Shown here: positions 26,380-38,022 of the stretch, one piece after another
How positions within the stretch are numbered: the stretch's first letter is position 1
Layout: the number at the start of each line of letters is the position of its first letter
DNA from: Bradyrhizobium canariense
GTDB lineage: Bacteria; Pseudomonadota; Alphaproteobacteria; Rhizobiales; Xanthobacteraceae
DNA: 64,000 bases
Direction of reading: 5' to 3'
Assembly: GCF_018130465.1 (NCBI RefSeq)
Contig: NZ_JAFCKJ010000004.1
Span: 124,001 to 188,000 of the forward strand
The notes under the pieces: model-generated
What the model saw: only the letters and a program-made list of their open reading frames with translations
The model's database searches: none
Told to the model about the DNA's origin: nothing
Position numbers and translations under genes: made by a program

Positions 26380-26393
26380 TAGTTCTTGAACTA
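26380..26393. promoter_or_regulatory. Palindromic operator 1 of the ArsR/MFS divergon
   Basis: Perfect palindrome TAGTTCTTGAACTA adjoining the -35 of the ArsR promoter and the TTGACT -35 candidate (26395-26400) of the exporter. Confidence 0.6.
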
Positions 26394-26421
26394 ATTGACT
26401 CCTGAACCAGTCCAATTGATA

Positions 26422-26439
26422 GTTCAATAAACGTTGAAC
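26422..26439. promoter_or_regulatory. Operator 2 of the ArsR/MFS divergon
   Basis: GTTCAAT-AAAC-GTTGAAC, a palindrome with one mismatch, shares the GTTC/GAAC half-site with operator 1. It overlaps the expected start of the exporter transcript. Confidence 0.55.
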
Positions 26440-26454
26440 ATAGGGAATTTTCCA

Positions 26455-27624
26455 ATGAGCGTGTTCTGGTTGGCCCTGGCGGCCTTTGCGATCGGCACGG
26501 AAGGCTTTGTCATTGCAGGGCTTTTGCCGGCGATCGCAACCGACCTGTCGATTTCCGTCTCCGCCGCCGGGCAGTTGGTCACGGCCTACGCCCTCACCTA
26601 CGCGGTCGGCTCCCCGATCCTGGCGGTGACACTGAACAATATCGACCGCCGCACGGTGTTGGCCCTGGCGCTATCGACCTTCATCGCCGGAAACCTCGCG
26701 GCGATGGTGGCGTCCAATTACCCTCTGCTACTGGCCTCGCGCATGCTGATGGCGCTGGGCTCCGGGCTGTGCATGCCGACCGCGCTGGCCGTATCCGTGG
26801 CCGTCGCCGCGCCGGAGCGGCGCGGCCGCGCGGTGGCGCTGGTTACCTCGGGCCTCACGGTTGCGACCGTCATCGGCGTTCCCCTCGGCAATCTCGTCGG
26901 CAGCCTGCTCGGCTGGCGCGCGACCTTTGCCATGGTCGCCCTGATCGGCGCCGTTGCGCTCGCCGGCCTCCTGCTCGGCCTGCCCCGCGGCCTGCCCCGC
27001 AACACGGCCTCACTCAGCGATCGGCTGGCGGTGGCGCGTCACCGCAATGTCCTGGTCGCGCTTCTGATCACGATTCTATGGGCGCTCGGCGGCTTCACCG
27101 TGTTCACCTATTTCGCGGTTCCGCTGCGCGGCCTCGGCTTCGATGCTTCGCAGATCAGCCTTGCGCTGCTGGTGTTCGGCGGCGCCGCCGCGATCGGGAA
27201 CATGCTCGGCGGCGTCCTGGCCGACCGGCTCGGCACGCTCGCCACAGCAGGTCTCGGGCTCGCCGGCATGGCCAGCGCGCTGATCCTGCATTCGCTGGTC
27301 CTGAAGCTGATGCCGGGACAGGCGCATTATGCGGTGCTGGGCGCGATCTTCCTCTGGGGCATCTCGGGATGGGCGTTCTACCCGGCCCAGGTCGCCAGCA
27401 TCATCCGGATCGAGCCGCAGGCCTCGATGATCGCGCTCTCGCTCAACGCCTCGGCCATGTATCTCGGCTTTGCGATCGGCGGAGCCCTGGGCGGCGCCGT
27501 GCTTGCGACGTGGAGCCCGGCCGATCTCGGCTGGGTCGGCGGATTGAGCGTTTCGGCGGCTCTTCTGGTGCATCTCGCCCGGGGCTGGCAGGCCCGGCCA
27601 AAACCGGTCAAAATTGCCGGTTGA
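26455..27624 (+). CDS. MFS drug or sugar efflux transporter (DHA1 type)
   Basis: A 389-residue, 12-helix proton-linked exporter. The N-terminal half contains FAIGTEGFVIAGLLPAIATD and NNIDRRTVLALAL (loop 2-3 motif), and the family C motif is LGSGLCMPTALAVSVA with GVPLGNLVGSLLGWRATF; the second half has GGVLADRLGTLATAGLGL. This is the AraJ/chloramphenicol-resistance branch. The ATG is preferred over an upstream TTG, which lies in operator 2. The divergent ArsR gene presumably controls it in response to its substrate. Confidence 0.92.
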   Translation: MSVFWLALAAFAIGTEGFVIAGLLPAIATDLSISVSAAGQLVTAYALTYAVGSPILAVTLNNIDRRTVLALALSTFIAGNLAAMVASNYPLLLASRMLMALGSGLCMPTALAVSVAVAAPERRGRAVALVTSGLTVATVIGVPLGNLVGSLLGWRATFAMVALIGAVALAGLLLGLPRGLPRNTASLSDRLAVARHRNVLVALLITILWALGGFTVFTYFAVPLRGLGFDASQISLALLVFGGAAAIGNMLGGVLADRLGTLATAGLGLAGMASALILHSLVLKLMPGQAHYAVLGAIFLWGISGWAFYPAQVASIIRIEPQASMIALSLNASAMYLGFAIGGALGGAVLATWSPADLGWVGGLSVSAALLVHLARGWQARPKPVKIAG

Positions 27625-27707
27625 TGGGCGGTTTTCGGGGTTTCGCCGCCCCGAAAACTGGTCTAAGACCCACCCGCGCGCGAGGGGGGACCACCGCGCT
27701 CTCGGCC

Positions 27708-27739
27708 AAAGGGACGCGCAGCAGGCGCGCCCTTTTTTT
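27708..27739 (+). terminator. Rho-independent terminator between the MFS gene and carB
   Basis: An 11-bp stem (AAAGGG, one bulged A, CGCGC) closes on a 5-nt loop and ends in seven T residues. It lies 84 bp after the MFS stop and 30 bp before the carB start, so it could also act as a leader terminator for carB. Confidence 0.8.
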
Positions 27740-27768
27740 GTGCCCAAATTCCACTTCGGCGAGAGTTG

Positions 27769-31233
<3,465 letters not shown>

Positions 31234-31445
31234 TCGCGAGCGGAAGGGCCAACCTTCCGATAAGTGATTGGCGATGAAGCCACTATGGCCGGAGGAACTG
31301 TCCGGCCATATGGTTGTTCTGTTCCGGCGCCAAGCCCATATGAACGTCCGGCGGCGTGCGCGTTGAGCCCCCGGACAGACTGACGAATCAAGTTGCGTGC
31401 GCGCTGACATTTCAGAGCGCGCGCGACCGAAGGACGAGAGAAGAG

Positions 31446-31919
31446 ATGGAAAAGGTACCGATGACAGCGGGCGGCTTTGCCGCGCTCGGGGAAGAATTGA
31501 AGAAGCGCCAGTCGGAGGACCGTCCGCGGATCATCGAGCATATCGCCGAGGCGCGCTCACACGGAGACCTGTCGGAGAACGCGGAATACCACGCCGCGAA
31601 GGAAGAGCAGTCCCACAATGAAGGCCGTATCGCCGAGCTCGAGGACAAGCTGGCGCGCGCCGACATCATCGACATCTCGAAACTGTCCGGCGACACCATC
31701 AAGTTCGGCGCCACCGTGACACTGGTCGACGAGGACACCGAAAAGAAGACGGTGTGGCAGATCGTCGGCGAGGTCGAGGCCGACGCCAAGAAGGGCCGCA
31801 TCTCCATCACCTCGCCGCTCGCGCGCGCGCTGATCGGCAAGAAAAAGGGTTCAACCGTCGAGGTCAACGCACCCGGCGGCGCCAAGGCTTATGAGATCAC
31901 CAAGGTGGAGTGGCGGTAG
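31446..31919 (+). CDS. greA: Transcript cleavage factor GreA
   Basis: Rescues backtracked RNA polymerase by stimulating cleavage of the extruded RNA 3' end. The 157-residue protein has the N-terminal coiled coil with the acidic tip motif [13 protein letters not shown], whose D and E reach the polymerase active site, and the C-terminal FKBP-like domain ([34 protein letters not shown]). The start [18 protein letters not shown] follows an AGAGAAGAG purine tract. carB lies upstream in the same direction, as in many alphaproteobacteria. A strong terminator follows. Confidence 0.97.
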   Translation: MEKVPMTAGGFAALGEELKKRQSEDRPRIIEHIAEARSHGDLSENAEYHAAKEEQSHNEGRIAELEDKLARADIIDISKLSGDTIKFGATVTLVDEDTEKKTVWQIVGEVEADAKKGRISITSPLARALIGKKKGSTVEVNAPGGAKAYEITKVEWR

Positions 31920-31943
31920 CGATTTGCCGTCGCGTGTGATTTG

Positions 31944-31971
31944 AAAAGGCCGCGCACTGCGCGGCCTTTTT
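31944..31971 (+). terminator. Terminator of greA
   Basis: A 12-bp perfect stem, AAAAGGCCGCGC and its complement, with a 3-nt loop and a T-run. Confidence 0.9.
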
Positions 31972-32015
31972 GTTTCTGCATGTTGCTGTGAGAGTGATGT
32001 GCTCGCGCCCTCACT

Positions 32016-32159
32016 CTCGTGTCCCGGATGCGCTGCAGCGTTCTTACGCTGCTGCGCTGAGCCGGGATCCAGAAGGCAACGCGGTCGGACGCGGTGAGAT
32101 GGGCCCCGGCTCCGCAGCGCACCGCTGAAGAAGCGCTGCGCTGCGTCCGGGGCACGAGA
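32016..32159. repeat. Dispersed inverted-repeat element
   Basis: The outer 25-nt arms begin CTCGTGTCCCGGATGC and end in the imperfect complement CCGGGGCACGAG; the interior contains smaller hairpins of the GCTGCAGCG and CGCTGCGCTGCG type. It lies between greA and the convergent Lrp gene. Confidence 0.7.
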
Positions 32160-32168
32160 TCGCGCGAG

Positions 32169-32648
32169 CTACCTTCTTCCCTTCACATCGAGCGGCACGG
32201 CCGCCTCGTATTTCGAATTGTGCAGCACCAGCGAGGTCCGCACGTTGCGGACGTGCGGGGCGGCGGTCAGGTGGGTGACGAAATCCTGGAAAGTGGCCAT
32301 GTCGGGTGCGACGCATTTCAGGATGAAATCGACTTCGCCCGACAGCATCCAGCACTCGCGTACCAGAGGCTCGGCGCGGACGAACTCCTCGAAGGCGCGC
32401 AAATCGGCCTCGGCCTGGCTGGAGAGGTGCACCGCGGCAAACACCGTGACGTCGAAGCCGAGCTTTCGTGCGTCCAGGAGCCCGCGATAGCCGAGGATAT
32501 ACCCCTCCTCCTCCAGCGTCCGGACGCGGCGCAGGCAGGGCGGTGGCGAAATGCCGACGCGCTTGGCCAGCTCGACATTCGTGATTCGACCGTCGGCCTG
32601 AATCTCGGTGAGAATTTTCAGGTCGATCTCGTCTAGGTTCCGCGACAC
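32169..32648 (-). CDS. Lrp/AsnC family transcriptional regulator
   Basis: A 159-residue regulator. The N-terminal helix-turn-helix is DEIDLKILTEIQADGRITNVELAKRVG, shown in part here as DLKILTEIQADGRIT and LAKRVGISPPPCLRRV, and the C-terminal RAM domain contains ECWMLSGEVDFILKCVAPD, the amino-acid effector pocket. The start is GTG at 32648, with AGGAG 11 bp upstream; longer readings have no such signal. It is divergent from trxB and may regulate an amino-acid or redox gene there or elsewhere. Confidence 0.92.
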   Translation of the reverse strand: MSRNLDEIDLKILTEIQADGRITNVELAKRVGISPPPCLRRVRTLEEEGYILGYRGLLDARKLGFDVTVFAAVHLSSQAEADLRAFEEFVRAEPLVRECWMLSGEVDFILKCVAPDMATFQDFVTHLTAAPHVRNVRTSLVLHNSKYEAAVPLDVKGRR

Positions 32649-32913
32649 GTGATTGGAACTCCTGGCCTTTGCGGCGGTATTGGTGGGTCTGTCGCAATCC
32701 TCATAGCCCAGACCGAACGCCCGGCGCAATTTTATTGCGCGTGCAGCGCAATCGACTTTTGTTCCCTGTTGGAAAAATCCGCCGACAGGGAATGCAATTC
32801 TTGCATAGCTCACCAGAAGGCTTAGATTACCTCTGATATTTCAGCGTCTCCGCGAGGCCTCCCGGCACGTTCCGCGCCCGCGCTGCAATCCCCCGTGAAA
32901 GGCATCTGTCGAA

Positions 32914-33879
32914 ATGTCCGCCGCTGTCCATGCCAAGGTCGTCATCATCGGCTCCGGCCCTGCAGGTTATACGGCGGCGATCTACGCCGCGCGCGCGATG
33001 CTCGAGCCGATCCTGATCCAGGGCATCCAGCCGGGCGGCCAGCTCACCATCACCACCGATGTCGAGAACTATCCGGGCTTCGCCGACGTGATCCAGGGCC
33101 CCTGGCTGATGGAACAGATGGAGAAGCAGGCGCTGCACGTGGGCACCCAGATCAAGACCGATCTGGTGACGAAGCTCGACACCACGCAGCGGCCGTTCCG
33201 CCTCACCTGCGATAGCGGTGACGTCTATCTCGCCGACACCGTCATCCTCGCCACCGGCGCCCAGGCGCGCTGGCTCGGGCTGCCGTCCGAAGCGAAATTC
33301 CAGGGCGGCGGCGTGTCGGCCTGTGCCACCTGTGACGGCTTCTTCTACCGCAGCAAGGAAGTCGTGGTGGTCGGCGGCGGCAATACCGCGGTCGAGGAAG
33401 CCCTGTACCTCACCAACCACGCCTCGCAGGTCACCATCGTGCATCGTCGCGATCACTTCCGCGCCGAACGCATCCTGCAGGAGCGTCTGTTCAAGCACCC
33501 GAAGATCAAGGTGATCTGGGACTCGGCTGTCGACGAGATCTGCGGCACCGAGAACCCGAACAAGGTCACCCACGTGCGCCTGAAGAACGTCAAGACCGGC
33601 GCCTTGACCGATGTGCCGACCGACGGCGTCTTCGTCGCCATCGGACATGCGCCGGCGACCGAGCTTGTGGCCGGGCAGATCAAGCTGAAACCGTCGGGCT
33701 ATGTCGAGGTCGCCCCGAACTCGACCGCCACCTCGGTGCCCGGCCTGTTCGCCGCCGGCGATGTCGCCGACGAAACATATCGTCAAGCGGTCACGGCGGC
33801 CGGCCTCGGCTGCATGGCGGCTCTCGAAGCCGAACGATTCTTGGCCCTGCGCGCCAGCGAGCGCGCGGCAGCGGAATAA
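32914..33879 (+). CDS. trxB: Thioredoxin reductase TrxB
   Basis: FAD- and NADPH-dependent flavoenzyme that keeps thioredoxin reduced. The 321-residue protein has the N-terminal FAD-binding VIIGSGPAGYTAAIYAA, the redox-active disulfide C137-A-T-C140 in SACATCDGFFY, and the NADPH motif VVVVGGGNTAVEEAL, ending with the FAD motif GLFAAGDVAD. Length is normal for the low-molecular-weight type. A LysR-family gene follows 5 bp downstream in the same operon. Confidence 0.97.
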   Translation: MSAAVHAKVVIIGSGPAGYTAAIYAARAMLEPILIQGIQPGGQLTITTDVENYPGFADVIQGPWLMEQMEKQALHVGTQIKTDLVTKLDTTQRPFRLTCDSGDVYLADTVILATGAQARWLGLPSEAKFQGGGVSACATCDGFFYRSKEVVVVGGGNTAVEEALYLTNHASQVTIVHRRDHFRAERILQERLFKHPKIKVIWDSAVDEICGTENPNKVTHVRLKNVKTGALTDVPTDGVFVAIGHAPATELVAGQIKLKPSGYVEVAPNSTATSVPGLFAAGDVADETYRQAVTAAGLGCMAALEAERFLALRASERAAAE

Positions 33880-33884
33880 ACATC

Positions 33885-34808
33885 ATGGCACGAACACGCG
33901 ACGGATTTACGGATATGGACTGGGACAAGCTGAAGGTGTTTCACGCGGCGGCGGAAGCGGGCAGCTTCACGCATGCGGGCGAGCAGCTCGGCCTGTCGCA
34001 ATCGGCGGTGTCACGCCAGGTCTCGGCGCTGGAGCAGGAGCTCTCGGTTTCGCTGTTCCACCGCCACGCCCGCGGCCTGATCCTCACCGAACAGGGCGAC
34101 CTCTTGTTCCGCACCGCGCATGACGTGTTCATGCAGCTGCAGGCGGCGCGCGCGAAACTGACCGACAGCCGCGAGCGGCCGAGCGGCGATCTCAAGATCA
34201 CTACCACGCCCGGCGTCGGCATCAACTGGCTGATCCCGCGGCTCGGCGAATTCACGGCGCTCTATCCGGAAATCCGGATCTCGCTGATCGTCACCGACGA
34301 GGAGCTCGACCTGTCGATGCGCGAGGCCGACGTCGCGATCCGCACCCGCAAGCCGACGCAGCCGGATCTGATCCAGCGCAAGCTCTTCGCGATGGGCTTC
34401 CACGCCTATTGCTCGCCTGATTACATCAAGCGCTTCGGCACGCCGCGCACGCTGGAGGAGCTCGACTCCCACCGCATCATCACGCTCTCCGACGGCAACT
34501 TCGCGCCGCATCTTCAGAACCGCAACTGGCTGGTCGAAGCGGGGCGCAACGGCTCGGGTCCGCGCGAAGCCTATTTCAGGGTCAACAACATTCTCGGCCT
34601 CGTCCGCGCCTGTCAGCAGGGCCTCGGCATCGCCGCGCTGCCGGACTATCTGATCGAAGAACAGAGCCGTCTCGTGCAGCTGTTCGGCGAATCGGATTCG
34701 ATCCAGCTCGATACGTATTTTGTCTATCCGGAAGAGCTGAAGACGGTCGCGCGCGTGCAAGTGTTCCGCGACTTCGTGGTGAGCAAGGCGCAGCGCTGGC
34801 CGTCCTGA
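33885..34808 (+). CDS. LysR-family transcriptional regulator
   Basis: A 307-residue regulator with the N-terminal winged helix (MDWDKLKVFHAAAEAGSF, then QLGLSQSAVSRQVSALEQEL) and a periplasmic-binding-fold effector domain (ITTTPGVGINWLIPRLGEF onwards). The ATG at 33885 gives ten extra residues over the internal MDWDK start at 33915 and has weak GGAA upstream, so the shorter form is possible. It is co-transcribed with trxB, which suggests a redox-related role in this lineage, but a specific effector cannot be read. Confidence 0.92.
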   Translation: MARTRDGFTDMDWDKLKVFHAAAEAGSFTHAGEQLGLSQSAVSRQVSALEQELSVSLFHRHARGLILTEQGDLLFRTAHDVFMQLQAARAKLTDSRERPSGDLKITTTPGVGINWLIPRLGEFTALYPEIRISLIVTDEELDLSMREADVAIRTRKPTQPDLIQRKLFAMGFHAYCSPDYIKRFGTPRTLEELDSHRIITLSDGNFAPHLQNRNWLVEAGRNGSGPREAYFRVNNILGLVRACQQGLGIAALPDYLIEEQSRLVQLFGESDSIQLDTYFVYPEELKTVARVQVFRDFVVSKAQRWPS

Positions 34809-34981
34809 TTTCCGCATGTCTGACATGCGGCTTGGACGGTTGATGCATGGCGCGAGGCTAGCCCATACTGTTTGCACGCTGAGCCTTCGCGTTGCGCATT
34901 TGTCCCCCTCCTCCAGTGGCGCGGGAGTTCAGTAATCCCTCTTGGAAGGTGATTGTGTCGGCCTCACGTGGCCAATACCTT

Positions 34982-35013
34982 AAGCCGGGCTCGATCGAGC
35001 CCGGCTTTTTTTT
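34982..35013 (+). terminator. Strong rho-independent terminator
   Basis: A perfect palindrome with AAGCCGGGCTCG as its left arm, followed by eight T residues. It lies 173 bp past the LysR stop, an unusual distance, so it may end a separate transcript rather than the LysR operon. Confidence 0.9.
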
Positions 35014-35043
35014 GGCCAATCCGGCCTTCGCGTTCCGCGTGTA

Positions 35044-35072
35044 TTGACAGTTCCACGCATACCCCTCATCAT
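35044..35072 (+). promoter_or_regulatory. Candidate promoter of a small RNA
   Basis: Perfect -35 TTGACA, 17-bp spacer, -10-like CATCAT (four of six). It lies between the two terminators of this gap. Confidence 0.45.
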
Positions 35073-35078
35073 TTGCAG

Positions 35079-35229
35079 ATGATCACGAAGTCGTGCGCAA
35101 TCTCGTCGAAGGCGATCGCCTCGAAAAAAGGCCCCCATCTGGGGACCTCGGATTTTTGCGCGCGCTAACACAGCCTTCGTCATCGCGAGCCGAAACTTCG
35201 AAAACCCCGCCGCCTGGACGGGGTTTTTT
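35079..35229 (+). ncRNA. Candidate small RNA upstream of dapA
   Basis: A predicted transcript of about 150 nt runs from the TTGACA/CATCAT promoter to the terminator at 35203-35229. The interior contains GGCCCCCATCTGGGGACC and GGCGATCGCC hairpin motifs and has no open frame of substance. No known RNA family is recognised. Confidence 0.35.
35203..35229 (+). terminator. Terminator 45 bp before the dapA-family gene
   Basis: AACCCCG pairs with CGGGGTT across a 9-nt loop, with six T residues from 35224. It cannot belong to the following gene and so ends an upstream transcript or attenuates that gene. Confidence 0.8.
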
Positions 35230-35274
35230 CATGTGCCCTCGTCTCAGGATTTTTCCCGAGAAGGAGATGGAAGC

Positions 35275-36183
35275 ATGACCGGACTACAGGAACATTTGCA
35301 CGGGCTCTGGCTGCCGCTGGTGACGCCGTTTCGCGACGGCGCTCTCGACGAGAGGTCGCTGCGACGGCTGACACGGCATTACAGCGGACAGGCCGTAGAC
35401 GGCTTCATCCTGGGGGCGACCTCCGGTGAAGGCATGACGCTGCGCGACGCCGAGCTCGAACGCCTCGTGGCCATCGTGCGCGACGAGCTGGCCACCGGCA
35501 ACAGCAAGCTTCCGATCTGCCTCGGACTGGCAGGCGCGGACACCTCGCGGCTGAAGGAGCGTCTCGACGAGACCGCGGACTGGCCGATCGACGGCTACCT
35601 GATCGCGAGCCCGTATTATTTGCGGCCGTCGCAGCGCGGGCTCTTGGCGCATTTCGAGGCGCTCGCCGATCACGCCGCCTGGCCGCTCGCGCTCTACAAC
35701 ATCCCCTATCGCACCTCGGTCAACATCACCAACCAGACGCTGCTGCGGCTTGCCGAGCATCCGAACATCATCGGCCTGAAGGATTGCGGCGCGAGCCGCG
35801 AGCAATCCATCGCCCTGCTGCGCGACCGTCCGAAGGATTTTCGCGTGCTGACCGGCGAGGACGCGAATTATTTCGAGGCGCTCAGCGACGGCGCCGACGG
35901 CGGCATCGTGCTGTCAGCCCATCTCGAGACCGCGACGTTTGCGGCTGTCCATGCCGAACTGAAGCACGGCAACCATGATGTCGCGCTGGCGCGCTGGCAT
36001 GAAGTCGCGGAACTGACGCGCCTGTTGTTCACCGAGCCCAGTCCCGCGCCGGCAAAATACTGGCTGTGGCGCACGGGCCTCATCGACAGCCCCGAAGTGC
36101 GCCTGCCGATGGTCGAAGTCGGCAGCGAACTCGCCGCCCAGTTCGACCGCGAGATCGAGCGACGGATGATAGTCGCGGCGTAG
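35275..36183 (+). CDS. DHDPS/NAL (DapA) family aldolase or lyase
   Basis: A 302-residue TIM-barrel protein of the class I Schiff-base aldolase family, which includes dihydrodipicolinate synthase and N-acetylneuraminate lyase. The substrate lysine is K169 in IIGLKDCGASR, the tyrosine Y141 is in LYNIPYRTS, and the pyruvate motif is TSGEG (residues 49-53). The ATG has AAGGAGATG at ideal spacing. The exact substrate is not set: it could be DapA or a paralogue for a keto-deoxy sugar acid, since lysine-pathway genes are not adjacent. Confidence 0.9.
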   Translation: MTGLQEHLHGLWLPLVTPFRDGALDERSLRRLTRHYSGQAVDGFILGATSGEGMTLRDAELERLVAIVRDELATGNSKLPICLGLAGADTSRLKERLDETADWPIDGYLIASPYYLRPSQRGLLAHFEALADHAAWPLALYNIPYRTSVNITNQTLLRLAEHPNIIGLKDCGASREQSIALLRDRPKDFRVLTGEDANYFEALSDGADGGIVLSAHLETATFAAVHAELKHGNHDVALARWHEVAELTRLLFTEPSPAPAKYWLWRTGLIDSPEVRLPMVEVGSELAAQFDREIERRMIVAA

Positions 36184-36220
36184 CTGTTCTTTCGCCTCTC
36201 CGAGAAGCCCCTCACCCCAC

Positions 36221-36246
36221 CCTCTCCCCGTAAGAACGGGGAGAGG
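36221..36246. repeat. Hairpin repeat CCTCTCCCCG type
   Basis: A perfect 10-bp stem, CCTCTCCCCG and its complement, with a 6-nt loop (TAAGAA). Relatives are at 20851, 45238 and 52146. Confidence 0.7.
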
Positions 36247-36378
36247 GAGTGAGAGAGCGACGTGCCGTGGTTAACCGCGCACCAACGGCCTTCGCTGCTG
36301 CCGCATGGCGCATCCACGGCTCGTTTACGCAATCGCGCCTATCGTCTTCGTTCAAAGTCTTCAAAAGGGGGAATGATC

Positions 36379-36525
36379 ATGGGGCAACGCATCCACCCGA
36401 CGGCGGCAGACATCTTCGCGTCCGCCGATTTCGTGCGGGGAATTCTGGTGGTTTCGTCGTTCGGCTTCTGGGCGGTGATGCTCGGCCTGATGCCGGTCCT
36501 GGTGTTTCGGGTCTGGCTGGCGTGA
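36379..36525 (+). CDS. One-helix inner-membrane mini-protein 1
   Basis: A 48-residue protein with a single predicted transmembrane helix at the C-terminus (GFWAVMLGLMPVLVFRVWLA). A run of Gs (AAGGGGG) at the right distance precedes the ATG at 36379. The segment GFWAVMLGLMPVLVF is related position by position to the C-terminal segment of the next small gene, so the two are paralogues. Function unknown; the size suggests a membrane-regulator or respiratory-chain accessory peptide. Confidence 0.6.
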   Translation: MGQRIHPTAADIFASADFVRGILVVSSFGFWAVMLGLMPVLVFRVWLA

Positions 36526-36624
36526 TGCAAGCGCACGTCCGGATGGTTAATCCGTGGGTTAGACTTGTGTTTGAATCCGCGCGAGATTGCGACCTGGAAT
36601 CTTAAAACATCGCACGTATCGTCC

Positions 36625-36804
36625 ATGCCCATAAGCGAAGAAATCGCGGGGGCGTTTGTGAATAGTCATAACGAAGTGGCGTCGCATTACGACGCCGAAC
36701 AGCAGGGCTTCACCACCGAGGACATTCTCTGGGCCGCCGGCATCTGGTCGGTGATCCTCACTCTGTCGCCGGTGATCGTGTTCTACATGCTGATGGTGGC
36801 GTAA
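36625..36804 (+). CDS. One-helix inner-membrane mini-protein 2
   Basis: A 59-residue protein with a hydrophilic N-terminal part (MPISEEIAGAFVNSHNEVAS) and a C-terminal helix GIWSVILTLSPVIVFYMLMV that shares the pattern G-x-W-x-V-x-L-x-L-x-P-V-x-V-F with the previous gene. An upstream start at 36565 would give 79 residues, but the MPISEE start is more protein-like. A terminator follows. Function unknown. Confidence 0.6.
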   Translation: MPISEEIAGAFVNSHNEVASHYDAEQQGFTTEDILWAAGIWSVILTLSPVIVFYMLMVA

Positions 36805-36829
36805 CTTCCATAGCGATCTCCAGAAACGC

Positions 36830-36856
36830 AAAACGCGCGGACATCCGCGCGTTTTT
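36830..36856. terminator. Bidirectional terminator
   Basis: A 10-bp stem (AAACGCGCGG with its complement) around ACAT, ending in a T-run on the plus strand; the A-run on the left serves the converging ParA gene. Confidence 0.85.
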
Positions 36857-36880
36857 CGTGGGGGGAATGATTTATGAAGA

Positions 36881-37558
36881 TTACGCCGCCTGCTTGTGCA
36901 TTGCGCCGGAAGCGGACGCCGTGCCGCGAATGGCCTTCACCGAACGCTCGATCGCCGCCCACAGCCTTGCGATTTCCTGAGCCGCACGGCTCTCGGCCTG
37001 ATATTCCCGCGCGCCCTCGCCGTGGCTCAGCGCCATCAGCAAATCCGAACGGTTGGTGATCTGGCCGCCCCACACCGGAGCACGGAATTTCGCCAGCGCC
37101 TCGCGGGCAATCGTGACGATCGGGCTTTCGGACTCGTCGCGGCGCGCCGGCGCACCGTTGAGCACGACCGCGTAGGGCTTGCGCGCCGCACGGCACATCT
37201 GGATCGTTTCCTGCACCGCGTTGACGTCGAACACGCCGGGGCGGGCGGGAATCACGACCATGGTGGCATTGCGGATGGCGTCGTCGACGACGGCCGACAG
37301 GTTCGGCGGCGTGTCGATCAACACCCATTCATAACCGTCGCGCTTGGCAGCGGAGACGATGCCGCTGACCGAGTTCACCGCGGACTTGATCGGCGGCTCG
37401 TTGGTGCCACGCAGCTTGTGCCACAGCGTGAGCGAGCCCTGCGGATCCGCATCGACGAGCAGGATCGGCTTGGTTGCCTTGATCTGCGCGGCGAGATGCG
37501 CGGCCAGCGTACTCTTGCCCGAGCCACCTTTACGCGATGCAAAAACAATAACGTTCAT
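36881..37558 (-). CDS. Orphan ParA-family ATPase
   Basis: A 225-residue deviant Walker ATPase. The Walker A motif is KGGSGKST (residues 10-17) with the signature lysine K10, Walker A' lies in VLIDTPPNLS, and the switch region is VNAVQETIQMCR. These proteins position plasmids, chromosomes or cellular machines by dynamic binding to DNA or membrane. No ParB or parS-like repeat is next to it, so it is not a plasmid partition locus here; cargo positioning (as in the McdA or ParC types) is a possibility. Confidence 0.9.
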   Translation of the reverse strand: MNVIVFASRKGGSGKSTLAAHLAAQIKATKPILLVDADPQGSLTLWHKLRGTNEPPIKSAVNSVSGIVSAAKRDGYEWVLIDTPPNLSAVVDDAIRNATMVVIPARPGVFDVNAVQETIQMCRAARKPYAVVLNGAPARRDESESPIVTIAREALAKFRAPVWGGQITNRSDLLMALSHGEGAREYQAESRAAQEIARLWAAIERSVKAIRGTASASGAMHKQAA

Positions 37559-38022
37559 ACCTCTGCCTCCAGATTGACCCCAGGCGGCGAAAATGAATCA
37601 CCTCGCTGATTCGGGAAAGAAAAATTTATCAGGAGTTGCGTTGCCGTCACGAAATAACAAGGCGTGTTGGCTTTTGAGTCACACTGCTTCGTGCGACGAG
37701 ATACAAACTGCAATGAAACGCCCCTCACCCAAGCAATCGTGCGTTCTTTGAGCAGTGCGGCGGGACGAGGCGGAATGCAACCTTGCCGCGCAAACCATGA
37801 TCCGCCCCTTTCCGATCGCGCGTATTCGTAATTGTCGCAAGCGTCCGCACGCGGAGGCGAACAAAAGGAGTCCGGTGGCTGGTGTGTGGCTGACGGGCCG
37901 GCCATTTTGACTCGAGGCCAGCGAAACGAGGCGCAGAAACGCAAATGCCCGGGACTTCAAACGCACTGCGCGCTGTTGCCCGGGCATGATCGAGTTTCGA
38001 AAAGGGAACGCGGGGCCCGCGT
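37559..38022. other. Intergenic region, no gene recognised
   Basis: About 460 bp between the ParA gene and the Cys-rich secreted protein gene. It contains a 9-bp inverted repeat ATGCCCGGG (37945) with CCCGGGCAT (37979) around a 25-nt loop. Open frames on the minus strand look like low-complexity translations and lack ribosome binding sites. Confidence 0.4.

Larger units (their letters stand above)
34809..35274. other. LysR-dapA intergenic region with two terminators
   Basis: This 466-bp gap carries a strong palindromic terminator, a candidate promoter and a second terminator, but no protein-coding gene. It is the best place in the window to look for a small RNA; both terminators are listed separately. 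Confidence 0.5.

Noticed and set aside
37730-38000. Hypothetical gene in the ParA / Cys-rich gap
   Set aside because: Minus-strand frames are open but have no ribosome binding site or ordered composition; possibly a decayed repeat.
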